NCBI GenBank assembly: GCA_040414675.1
Contig: JBEDUN010000061.1
Coordinates: 5,320-69,319, forward strand
Direction: 5' to 3'
DNA length: 64,000 bases
From: JARBAU01 sp040414675
GTDB lineage: Archaea; Thermoproteota; Nitrososphaeria; Nitrososphaerales; Nitrososphaeraceae
The notes under the pieces are model-generated. The model ran no database searches, was not told the DNA's origin, and worked only from the letters and a program-made list of their open reading frames with translations. Positions 18,515-26,698 of the stretch are shown piece by piece. The translations under genes and the position numbers were made by a program. Numbering within the stretch: position 1 is the stretch's first letter; the number at the start of each line of letters is the position of its first letter.

Positions 18515-19246
18515 ATGTCTAAAAAATTAGAAAATAGAGTAGCGGTCATCACAGGAGCAACCAGTGGGATGGCTCTTGCCACAGCAAAATTATTCGTTGA
18601 GGAAGGCGCATATGTCTTTGTCACAGGCCGCAACCAAGAAAGACTCGACAAAGCAGTCAATGAAATCGATAAGAATGTCACTGGAGTTCAGGGCGATGCC
18701 GGCAATCTTTCTGACCTCGATCGGCTGTTTGAGATAGTCAAAAAAGAGAAGGGTCATATCGACGTTGTCTTTGCTAGCGCTGGTATATCAGAGATTGATA
18801 ATCCACTCTGCTCTATTACCGAGAAAGGCTTTGATGATACGTTTAACGTTAACGTTCGTGGGCCTTTGTTTACAGTACGAAAGGCTCTGCAGCTCATGAA
18901 AGACGTGGGGGTCAATCATCCTTAACAGTTGTATTGCGGGAGTAAAAGGTCTTCATGGTTCTACAGCATATAGAGCCAGCAAGGCAGCTGCACGTTCTTT
19001 TGCTAGGACTTGGACTGCAGAGCTCAAAGGAAGAATCAGAGTCAACGTCATTAGTCCTGGTCCTATAGATACAGCAGTGTTTGAAGGCGATACTCAAGAA
19101 AAGACTGCATCATCTCAATAATATCAATTGGTCGATTGGGAAAATCAGAGGAGGTCGCATCTGCTGCGCTGTTTCTTGCATCTGATGAGTCTAGCTTTAT
19201 TACCGGCATCGAGCTATCAATTGATGGCGGTGCAGCGCAAATCTAA
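18515..19246 (+). pseudogene. SDR-family oxidoreductase with two frame disruptions
   Basis: Three frames together form a classical short-chain dehydrogenase. Frame 1 from ATG 18515 has VAVITGATSGMALATAKLFV (cofactor motif) and VVFASAGISEID, and ends shortly after ALQLMKD at about 18925. Frame 2 from about 18910 gives GSIILNSCIAGVKG, TAYRASKAAARSFARTW (catalytic Tyr and Lys) and VISPGPIDTAVFEGDTQE. Frame 3 from about 19115 gives SIGRLGKSEEVASAALFLAS and ITGIELSIDGGAAQI, ending at TAA 19244-19246. All catalytic elements are visible, so the decay is recent or the sequence has errors at a G run near 18910 and around 19115. Confidence 0.8.
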
Positions 19247-19680
19247 CATTACAGTGCTATCCTGTCAGAAGGCATTTTGCTGCAGTACAGTAAGATCTAC
19301 TAATACAAAGTAATGATAAAGAGTATAAAAAAGCAATTCCGATTTGTGGGTTAGATGGCTAGCTGACTAGTTTTCACTAATCACTATCAAACAAGGGTTG
19401 GCTAGTATGTCATTATTGGTGATGACGAGTTAATAGATTTTGTTAACTCTACATAGACAAACTTTATTATTTCAATTGTAGAATAAATATATGCCAGTCA
19501 TATTAATCCATTAATCCATTCATGTACTATAGTACTTATAAAATCGTCTTATTTAGAATATATAGTTACTAATCAGAGGTAAGGTACTGTATTAAAGAAG
19601 CACGTATCTATTACTATAAAGTAACCAGACTTAACGAATTTATATTTCATAATTTAATCAATCGAAGCAGGTATTGAATA
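19247..19680. other. Intergenic stretch without a recognised gene
   Basis: AT-rich spacer. I see nothing supportable apart from probable promoter sequence before 19681. Confidence 0.5.
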
Positions 19681-20352
19681 ATGAATAAAGATAACAATAT
19701 AGATAGTAATAATGATAATAATGATAAAAGCTCTATAGGGAAAATTAGATTAGATCACATAATTTCATTTGGTGATGCCATTTTTGCCTTTTCGATTACA
19801 TTTATGGCAATATCGATAGAAATTCCGAACCTTCCAGCAAATAACTTGACTGTGCAACAAATAATTGCTACTCTTTCGGATTTGCAACTACAGCTTGAGA
19901 TCTATGCAATAAGTTTCATGGTAGTTGGCGTATATTGGATTTCATATCATCGCATGTTTAATCAGATAAGATCTTCTCATACAGTTTTAGTTTGGCTAAA
20001 TCTCTTGTTCCTATTTTTCATTACGCTCATATCATTTGCTACCAATATTGATTTTAAATACGGAAACTTGCAGTTCATATTTCTTATTTATGCGGGAATA
20101 CTTACTATAACTGGTGCATCGTTGGCGATAATTTGGTTACACGCGTCAAAAGCAAATCTGCTAGATAAATCCATCACCAAGCTTCAAAGAAGAGTGACGC
20201 TCTACGATCTACTTATTCCAGTTGGCATATTCCTGATCTCAATTGGTATTTCATTTATTGATCTTCAGGTTGCTCAATATTTTTGGATATTAATAATTGC
20301 TGTAAAAATAGTAGTACGGAAAATGTATCCAAAATCACTTGAATATAGCTAA
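19681..20352 (+). CDS. TMEM175-family (DUF1211) potassium-channel-like protein
   Basis: A 223-residue membrane protein. After an Asn/Asp-rich start (residues 1-18) it carries the family signature IRLDHIISFGDAIFAFSITF in the first helix (usual form R..aFsDaiFAi..T), followed by five more helices, including YAISFMVVGVYWISYHRMFN and VWLNLLFLFFITLISFAT. Prokaryotic members form tetrameric K+ channels; this one probably acts in ion balance. The usual FSD is FGD here. The gene stands alone. Confidence 0.8.
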   Translation: MNKDNNIDSNNDNNDKSSIGKIRLDHIISFGDAIFAFSITFMAISIEIPNLPANNLTVQQIIATLSDLQLQLEIYAISFMVVGVYWISYHRMFNQIRSSHTVLVWLNLLFLFFITLISFATNIDFKYGNLQFIFLIYAGILTITGASLAIIWLHASKANLLDKSITKLQRRVTLYDLLIPVGIFLISIGISFIDLQVAQYFWILIIAVKIVVRKMYPKSLEYS

Positions 20353-20539
20353 ATAATCTAAAAGATACGAACGGTATTCAAATCATTCTAGTAATTGACA
20401 AAACTATCTAAAGAATTTGAACTATAGAACTGTAAATAGCGGGATAAATAAATAAATTTTAAAGCCATTTGAATGGTAAATACCTAATCTATAGATATAG
20501 CTAGAACCGTAGCCATTTTCGTCGTTATCATCGACGGTC

Positions 20540-21316
20540 TTAGCGATATGGCAACGACTGAATTATTGGTTTAATACCAGTAATGGCCTTATCTATGGGC
20601 ATATGTGTCGAATAAATGATAAGCGTGTTTGGGCCGCTTATATCCTTCTGGGAGGTATTACTTACAAAGTTGTTACTTGAAATGACTTGGAATCCAGCAG
20701 ATGTAAAATCTGATTTGTATTTGGCTAAAGAATTGGTAGGAACAAAGATGCCTCCCACAGTGAGATCACCCGTGGCTTGTACATTCCCGTCAACCTTTAT
20801 GGATCCCTTCATTGGATCATATTTATCATCAGAGACACTATAGGATCCAGGATCAAGTACCTTAGTGTCTGAGCCACCAGGATGCTTAATAGGTATAGTT
20901 TGCCATACCACTTGATTAGTTTTATTATCTTTTAACAGCTCAATATGGATATGATTAGGATCTCCATGAACAAATGCAATGTTAGTTCCCTTGGGTATAA
21001 TAAGATGGGTTGGAATGTAGTTCGCATTTTTTAGGCTAATGGTCTTATCATCCGATAGAGGGTGATGTGCTTCATCTGGTATATATATTAAGAATCCTTT
21101 AACAGAAGACGGTAATAACATGGTGCCTGTATCAAACACAGATTTAGCAGTTGGCACCTCGTTACCAGCAGCAGTACCATTGGATACATCCAATGCAAAT
21201 GCATTAGGAAGAAAGGCAATAGAGGTAGAAGTAGATGCTAAGGATAATATTATAACCAAGGATGCAGTGAATGCAGTCAACATTATAACATGTTCTGACT
21301 TGTTAAAGAGTGACAT
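20540..21316 (-). CDS. Secreted cupredoxin-like protein, paralogue of 7979-8863
   Basis: A 258-residue exported protein with a signal peptide (about residues 11-42), a cupredoxin-like domain (about 60-175) and the same C-terminal module as the protein at 7979-8863 (GGIFVPTNSLAKYKSDFTSA, LIIYSTHMPIDKAI). The N-terminal His strand reads HGDPNHIHIELL. The copper loop reads GSYSVSDDKYDPMKGSIKV: the Cys position is Asp163 and the His position is Tyr166, with Met169 kept. The two paralogues thus share the same loss of copper ligands. The start at 21316 lies 28 bp after a TATA box (21340-21348), giving a leaderless mRNA. Confidence 0.7.
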   Translation of the reverse strand: MSLFNKSEHVIMLTAFTASLVIILSLASTSTSIAFLPNAFALDVSNGTAAGNEVPTAKSVFDTGTMLLPSSVKGFLIYIPDEAHHPLSDDKTISLKNANYIPTHLIIPKGTNIAFVHGDPNHIHIELLKDNKTNQVVWQTIPIKHPGGSDTKVLDPGSYSVSDDKYDPMKGSIKVDGNVQATGDLTVGGIFVPTNSLAKYKSDFTSAGFQVISSNNFVSNTSQKDISGPNTLIIYSTHMPIDKAITGIKPIIQSLPYR

Positions 21317-21339
21317 AAAAAATTAGCTAGCACCTCGGA

Positions 21340-21348
21340 TATTTAAAT
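21340..21348 (-). promoter_or_regulatory. TATA box for the 21316 gene
   Basis: ATTTAAATA on the minus strand, centred about 28 bp upstream of the ATG, the usual spacing for leaderless archaeal genes. Confidence 0.5.
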
Positions 21349-21545
21349 CATAGAGATTATTTTGACTGAATAACAATCAATTTTGCATTTAGAATAAAAA
21401 TTACAAAAATGATTCGATATATTCGACGAATGTATCGTAGATATATTTTGGTAATATAAATAACAAAAGGGATTTTTTCAGATCTAGTTTAATATTTTCC
21501 ATTCATAGTTCCACTAGGGATAAATAGTATCTACGATGAGTCACA

Positions 21546-22661
21546 TTGGTGGTCAATTTAAATTACGGAAAACATGAAGATCATCAAATAGGTATTATTC
21601 GTGGAAGAGAGTTTCCATCTAGCGCAATTAAAGTCAATGATTTAAGAAAAAAGTATGGTCGACTCAATTCATTGGATGGTATTTCATTTGAAGTATTTCC
21701 TAACGAAATATTTGGATTCCTCGGCCCAAATGGCGCTGGCAAAACAACTACTATAAAGTGTATCACAACACTTACAAAACCAACCGAGGGAAATATCCAA
21801 GTATTCGGAATAGACGCAATTTCGGATCCAGACAGAGTTCGACAAAATATTGGTTACGTTCCTCAGAGCTTGTCACTTGTCGGTGAGCTGAGTGGTTATG
21901 AAAACCTACTCATGTATTCGAAGTTATATGATGTCCCAAATGAACAGCGAAATGAGAATATTTACCGTATACTCGAACTTCTCGACATTAGCGAAAAAGC
22001 AGACTATCAGGTTCGAAATTATTCTGGAGGAATGATGCGACGACTTGAGATTGGTACTGCCCTAGTCCATAATCCCCCTTTAATTATTTTAGACGAGCCA
22101 ACTATAGGACTTGATCCTCAGGGCAGGCGTATGGTTTGGGAAATCCTACGAAGATTGGTACGTAAATTAGGTACAACAATTTTTATGACGACGCATGATA
22201 TGCTAGAAGCAGATCGACTTTGCGATAGACTAGCAATAATAAATAATGGTAAGATAGCTGCGATAGACACACCAACCAATTTAAAACGTAATGTAGTAGT
22301 AGGAGCATCTAGCAAAGGACGAGGAACTGTAGGAGGTGATATTATTACACTACGGATTCCGTCAGACTCGCGTTCTTATGTCATATCAATAATTGACAGA
22401 GAAATGGGGATTAAGGCTGAAATTGTTGATGATTTGTCGCTACGTATTATACTACAAGATGCTGACAGTTTATTTTCAAAGTTGTTAAACACATTGGTAA
22501 ATGCCGGAATTAGACTGGATTCAATTGATGTGCAAACACCTACATTAGATGATGTTTTTCTACAGTATGCCGGTACAAGGATCCAAGAAGATGAATCACA
22601 AACAATAGAGAGCTGGAAGAGTATAAGAAATGTCAGAAGAACGTTTAGACAAATGGGATAG
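21546..22661 (+). CDS. ABC transporter ATP-binding protein (DrrA-like)
   Basis: A 371-residue ATPase of an ABC-2 export system. Walker A is GPNGAGKTT (residues 60-68), the Q-loop lies in VPQSLS, the ABC signature is YSGGMMRRLEIG (159-170), Walker B is LIILDEPTIGLD (179-190) and the H-loop is TTHD (His217). The C-terminal part (about 240-350) matches the DrrA extension (VDDLSLRIILQDADSLFSKL, VQTPTLDDVFLQYAG). It starts with TTG and overlaps the permease gene by 32 bp, so the two are translationally coupled and form one transporter. The exported substrate is unknown. Confidence 0.92.
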   Translation: MVVNLNYGKHEDHQIGIIRGREFPSSAIKVNDLRKKYGRLNSLDGISFEVFPNEIFGFLGPNGAGKTTTIKCITTLTKPTEGNIQVFGIDAISDPDRVRQNIGYVPQSLSLVGELSGYENLLMYSKLYDVPNEQRNENIYRILELLDISEKADYQVRNYSGGMMRRLEIGTALVHNPPLIILDEPTIGLDPQGRRMVWEILRRLVRKLGTTIFMTTHDMLEADRLCDRLAIINNGKIAAIDTPTNLKRNVVVGASSKGRGTVGGDIITLRIPSDSRSYVISIIDREMGIKAEIVDDLSLRIILQDADSLFSKLLNTLVNAGIRLDSIDVQTPTLDDVFLQYAGTRIQEDESQTIESWKSIRNVRRTFRQMG

Positions 22662-23517
22662 AGAACTAAATAGGAGTAGCAATATCAGTACCACTCGTAA
22701 TAATACTCCTATCTCAGCTCTGATTAGGACTTTAGGCAAGACGGTCAATGTCTGTGAACTAGAACTTCGAAAGATAAGACGTGATTATACTGATCTGTTA
22801 ATTCGGGCTATACAACCCATATTATGGTTAACAATCTTTGGGACTGCCTTTAGTCATATTTCACAGAACTCCATACCATCGCTCGCTATTGCAATAAACG
22901 GCAGCCTAAATGGTATATCGTATCTCGAGTACATTGCCCCGGGTATTCTAGCTCAATCTGTTTTATTCATATCTATTTTTACTGGGATCTCTATGATATG
23001 GGAAAGAGATTTAGGTCAACTTGACCGTTTGCTCTGTTCTCCAGTTCCAAGATCTGCAATAGTGTTAGGCAAATCATTCACGGGAGGTTTAAGAGGATTA
23101 ATTCAGGCAGCTATCATTTTTATTGTTGCTGTTGTGATGCAGATAAGCATTAATTTCAATCCATTATATCTGATTGGAGTAGCAGCAGTTGTCTTTACTT
23201 TTGGAATTGGCTTTTCTAGTCTTTCAATTGCAATATCCACAATGATAAAAAGTAGAGAAAGAATATTCGGATTGGTACAGTTACTAACTATGCCATTATT
23301 CTTTGCAAGCAACGCATTATATCCAACACAGCTAATGCCAGAATGGCTACAGATCATTTCCTTCATAAATCCAATGAGTTATGCGGTAGATGCTCTAAGA
23401 ATACTAATGATTACTGGAAATTTTGGACGGTTATTAACTGATGTAGTTGCGTTAGCAATTTCAACAACAGTATTCATATTTTTTGCCACTATGGCTTTCA
23501 GGAGGATTGAAAGATGA
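22630..23517 (+). CDS. ABC-2 type transporter permease (DrrB-like)
   Basis: A 295-residue membrane partner of the ATPase just upstream. It has about six helices and the ABC-2 permease motifs: RAIQPILWLTIFGTAFSHIS, YLEYIAPGILAQSVLFISIF, WERDLGQLDRLLCSPVPRSA and the LTMPLFFASNALYP...LPEWLQ-type loop before INPMSYAVDALR. It forms the pore of a drug or lipid exporter. The coding overlap with the ATPase gene indicates coupled synthesis. Confidence 0.92.
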   Translation: MSEERLDKWDRELNRSSNISTTRNNTPISALIRTLGKTVNVCELELRKIRRDYTDLLIRAIQPILWLTIFGTAFSHISQNSIPSLAIAINGSLNGISYLEYIAPGILAQSVLFISIFTGISMIWERDLGQLDRLLCSPVPRSAIVLGKSFTGGLRGLIQAAIIFIVAVVMQISINFNPLYLIGVAAVVFTFGIGFSSLSIAISTMIKSRERIFGLVQLLTMPLFFASNALYPTQLMPEWLQIISFINPMSYAVDALRILMITGNFGRLLTDVVALAISTTVFIFFATMAFRRIER

Positions 23518-23931
23518 ACTAGTCTGGAACAAGAAATGACATAATAATCTGCTGCATACAAGATACGCACGGTGAGTCGACTAAAAATGTGAAAACCAAG
23601 CAGGGCAATTTCTTGACATAGATATATAAAAGTTTTACAAATTACGAGACATATGGGAAAGGATATTCTAGAGTGGTTATCTTATATGAAGATGGGACGT
23701 CTAAGGCTATGCTATATACAAATTATTAAAGTCTTAGACGCTAGCCTAAAGTGATCAAGCCCACATAGTTTTACTCCTTTCTATATTTAATATTCAATTT
23801 CTGATATTCACCTACCCGGACAGCCACAGTCGATCTATTTTGGCTCGACGCCACACTAACGCATATCTCTAGATGATCTTTGAAGGTTAATTCGCTAAAC
23901 CAGAATGGTTTTAGGGTCTCTATGATCGCTA
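23518..23931. other. Intergenic stretch without a recognised gene
   Basis: Spacer between convergent genes. I see no gene or convincing terminator hairpin. Confidence 0.5.
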
Positions 23932-25230
23932 CTAGTGATCAATATCCTTAGCAGATTTGTCATTTATTATTGTATTAGAATATATTTTGTTAATCTTCTC
24001 AGCTCCCTTTTCAACAGCTATAGCATCAGACGAGTCTTGCGCTTCTGAGTGAATCGAATCTGCTACTATGATAGTATTATTATATATTGCATTATTAGCT
24101 GACTCTTTATCAATATCTATTCCGCCTTCGCTATTTGAAATTCTGTTATTATAAATCCTGTTGTTATGTGATTCTGAAATGGTAATTGCATGTTGCTCCT
24201 TATCAATGAAATTGTTCTTTGCTATCGAATCAGACATATTTCTGCTAAACATTATGCCTCTTTTGGCGTTATCATAGATCTTGTTCTTTTCTATAACTAT
24301 ATGATGGCAATCCAGTGAACAAATAAAGCCTATTCCACCGTTATCGTGAACTGTATTATTGCGAAAGATCATGTCGTGAGTTCCAGTATGAGGGTCAAAA
24401 CCATAGTGACTATTATGATGTATTTGATTGTTTTCGATTACCATTCCACCTACACCATTCGAATAGAATCCAAAGTAGAGATTGTGTATATTATTGCCTC
24501 TTAAAATACTGCCACTCCCCCCGTCATATCTCAGGCCAGTTTTTCCTCCCCCTACTCCTGACTCGTACCCTAAATAAGATATTTCGGAATTTGTAATATT
24601 GGTTGTGCCTGTTGCTTCATCCTCTACTCTTATATATGGTCTAGGGTCGCCACTTTCTATCTTATTATCGTGAAGATCTCGTGTTCCATTACTTGATGCA
24701 TAATCGTTTTTATTGAGATTCCAAGAAGTTAGTTTTACAGAATCAATTCTTAAACCGCCCAACACATCAATAGCATAGCCTGTTTTACCATCGGCAGAAA
24801 TTCTTAACCATTTTACATCTTTTGAATCAATATTAAGCACTGCTCCCTTATCAACTAAAATACCCGCATTTAGTAGCCAGGTACCATTACCATTTTGCTT
24901 GGTTAGAATGCTATCATCATTGATTTGATTATCTATATCAGTCATACTTGCGGATTTGCATCTTATAGTAATCATCCTAGCAGAAGAATCATAGTCGATG
25001 CAGTTCTCATTAGAGGTTGGAGGAAGTACAGCAGAAGGAGAAATAGCATAAGCACTATCTGGTGTTGAGGCTGCTGAGTTAGTAGGCATGTTGTTTATCT
25101 CTGGAACTATGGCATCTGAAGGTAATAGTAACAATATCAAGAATAACGATGAAGTAGTAACTGTAACTACTAATAATCTTGAGAAATATCTCTTTTCTTT
25201 ATTGTTATGATAATCATCATTATCTAGCAT
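23932..25230 (-). CDS. Membrane-anchored parallel beta-helix protein (NosD-like)
   Basis: A 432-residue protein with an N-terminal signal anchor (about residues 17-38) and an extracellular right-handed beta-helix built of short Asn-rich turns: TNITNSEISYLG, SILRGNNIHNLYFGF, VIENNQIHHNSHYGF, IFRNNTVHDNGGIGF, VIEKNKIYDNAKRGI, IAKNNFIDKEQHAI and IYNNRISNSEGGIDI. Such NosD/PbH1 repeats are found in carbohydrate-binding or epimerase proteins (mannuronan epimerase relatives). No catalytic set could be assigned, so surface polysaccharide binding or modification is inference. Start ATG 25230 gives the best anchor. Confidence 0.8.
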   Translation of the reverse strand: MLDNDDYHNNKEKRYFSRLLVVTVTTSSLFLILLLLPSDAIVPEINNMPTNSAASTPDSAYAISPSAVLPPTSNENCIDYDSSARMITIRCKSASMTDIDNQINDDSILTKQNGNGTWLLNAGILVDKGAVLNIDSKDVKWLRISADGKTGYAIDVLGGLRIDSVKLTSWNLNKNDYASSNGTRDLHDNKIESGDPRPYIRVEDEATGTTNITNSEISYLGYESGVGGGKTGLRYDGGSGSILRGNNIHNLYFGFYSNGVGGMVIENNQIHHNSHYGFDPHTGTHDMIFRNNTVHDNGGIGFICSLDCHHIVIEKNKIYDNAKRGIMFSRNMSDSIAKNNFIDKEQHAITISESHNNRIYNNRISNSEGGIDIDKESANNAIYNNTIIVADSIHSEAQDSSDAIAVEKGAEKINKIYSNTIINDKSAKDIDH

Positions 25231-25685
25231 TTCAGCAAGATAATGTAATTTAGTAAATAATTTAATATTTATTATTATTTATTATATGATATTATTTCTA
25301 AAAAATTTGCATGAATCAAATCGATGGAATCAAGAAGTAGCGTATAAAAATCATGTTATAAAATGCCAAAGTCTTCAAGTATTTTTAGACTCCAAATTAT
25401 TATAATACAGTCTAATTATAACAACTCGAGTTTTCGAGAGAATTTGAATTCACAGGCAAGTCATTGCCATATTTACTGTGCAACCACACATGATCTGAAA
25501 GATATTTAACTTTCTTGTGATAATGGGATCTCTTATCATTACTAGTGCTATAGTTGTGGATATTGATGAATGATGAATGTTAAGAGAATTCTCATAGATG
25601 GACGGGAATCTTTAGCCTCGCAACTCATGCACAACATGATATATTTCCGGGTGTTGATGGTATTTATTACCATTTAATACCAATG
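25231..25685. other. Intergenic stretch without a recognised gene
   Basis: Very AT-rich spacer containing the divergent promoters of its flanking genes. No gene or repeat is supported. Confidence 0.5.
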
Positions 25686-25696
25686 TTTATATATGG
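25686..25696 (+). promoter_or_regulatory. TATA box that sets the start of the phasin-like gene
   Basis: TTTATATATGG centred about 26 bp before the ATG at 25716. It lies inside the reading frame that opens at 25683, which makes that upstream start unlikely. Confidence 0.55.
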
Positions 25697-25715
25697 ATTT
25701 GCACTAGATTTAATC

Positions 25716-26225
25716 ATGTCATCATCTGAAGGTAAAACATCAAAAGATAGAGTAACAAAAGATACAACAGCAGCTGCAGTTAGTACAACTCTTTTCGACG
25801 TGGCTAACGAAAACTTCACAAAATTGATTAACGAATCTGCAAAGGTTCAGCCAGAGTATGCGCAAGCGATTTCCAATTTGCAACAAGAATATATTGAAGC
25901 ATCTCGGAACGCAATTCAGACAACAACCTCAGTTCAAAAACAGTTTGCGAACAACCACGGCAATTTCAATAACCTGATCGTCTCTGACACAGCAACTCCT
26001 TACATTCAAGGATTAATAAAGCAATCAAATGATTCAACAAACAACATCATAAGGATGGCCGATATTAATCATCAGCTAACACTAAACGTCCTAAATGCAT
26101 TGAGAGAGAACGTGAAGAACTATAGTAGAACAATAGAAGCTAGTGCTGAATTTAACTCAAATCTAGCCAAAGCTTGGGCATCATCCTATTCATCAATCCA
26201 GCACCAATTCACGAAAGGACAATAG
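25716..26225 (+). CDS. Helical phasin-like protein
   Basis: A 169-residue soluble, almost wholly helical protein without Cys, rich in Ala, Asn, Gln, Thr and Ser. Heptad-like stretches are FDVANENFTKLINESAK, YAQAISNLQQEYIEASRNAI and LRENVKNYSRTIEASAEFNS. Length and pattern recall phasins, which coat polyhydroxyalkanoate granules; AOA of this group carry PHA synthase genes, but none is in the window. The start is taken at ATG 25716 because a TATA box lies 26 bp upstream. Function is inference; a plain hypothetical protein is the safe call. Confidence 0.6.
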   Translation: MSSSEGKTSKDRVTKDTTAAAVSTTLFDVANENFTKLINESAKVQPEYAQAISNLQQEYIEASRNAIQTTTSVQKQFANNHGNFNNLIVSDTATPYIQGLIKQSNDSTNNIIRMADINHQLTLNVLNALRENVKNYSRTIEASAEFNSNLAKAWASSYSSIQHQFTKGQ

Positions 26226-26698
26226 TCAGTAGCCGTATGTAAATTAGGGTCATAGACTAGTCTGATATATTTGCAATTATCAGTGCTTAAGACGTCTTAG
26301 ACCAATACCTTCTTCTCTTTTTTTACCACAGTTACCAAAGATTATTACGAAGAGTTAAAAGACTTTACGGTAAGAGTATATAGTTAAAAAATTAAATGTA
26401 GTTATCTGTATCTAGTAACAAGTTATTATAGCTAACCGGTAAAAATGACTAATACTAATCGATGCAGACATAATTGCTAGTCTGCTACTAATCAGCTCTT
26501 GATTCTTTGAATTAAAAATATAATTATCATTTTCAGCGTCACAAAAATTATAGAACGCCTCGAAATACGATTTGAGGCAACGAGTTCCATCCCATCATAC
26601 ATCTAATCATTACAATCATAACGTTTTGTCATTATAATAGCTGTTTAAATTCACAAGTCGCTCATTAAGGAATATATCATGGTATTGACTAATTGTGA
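26226..26698. other. Intergenic stretch without a recognised gene
   Basis: AT-rich spacer between two plus-strand genes. I see no supported element. Confidence 0.5.
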
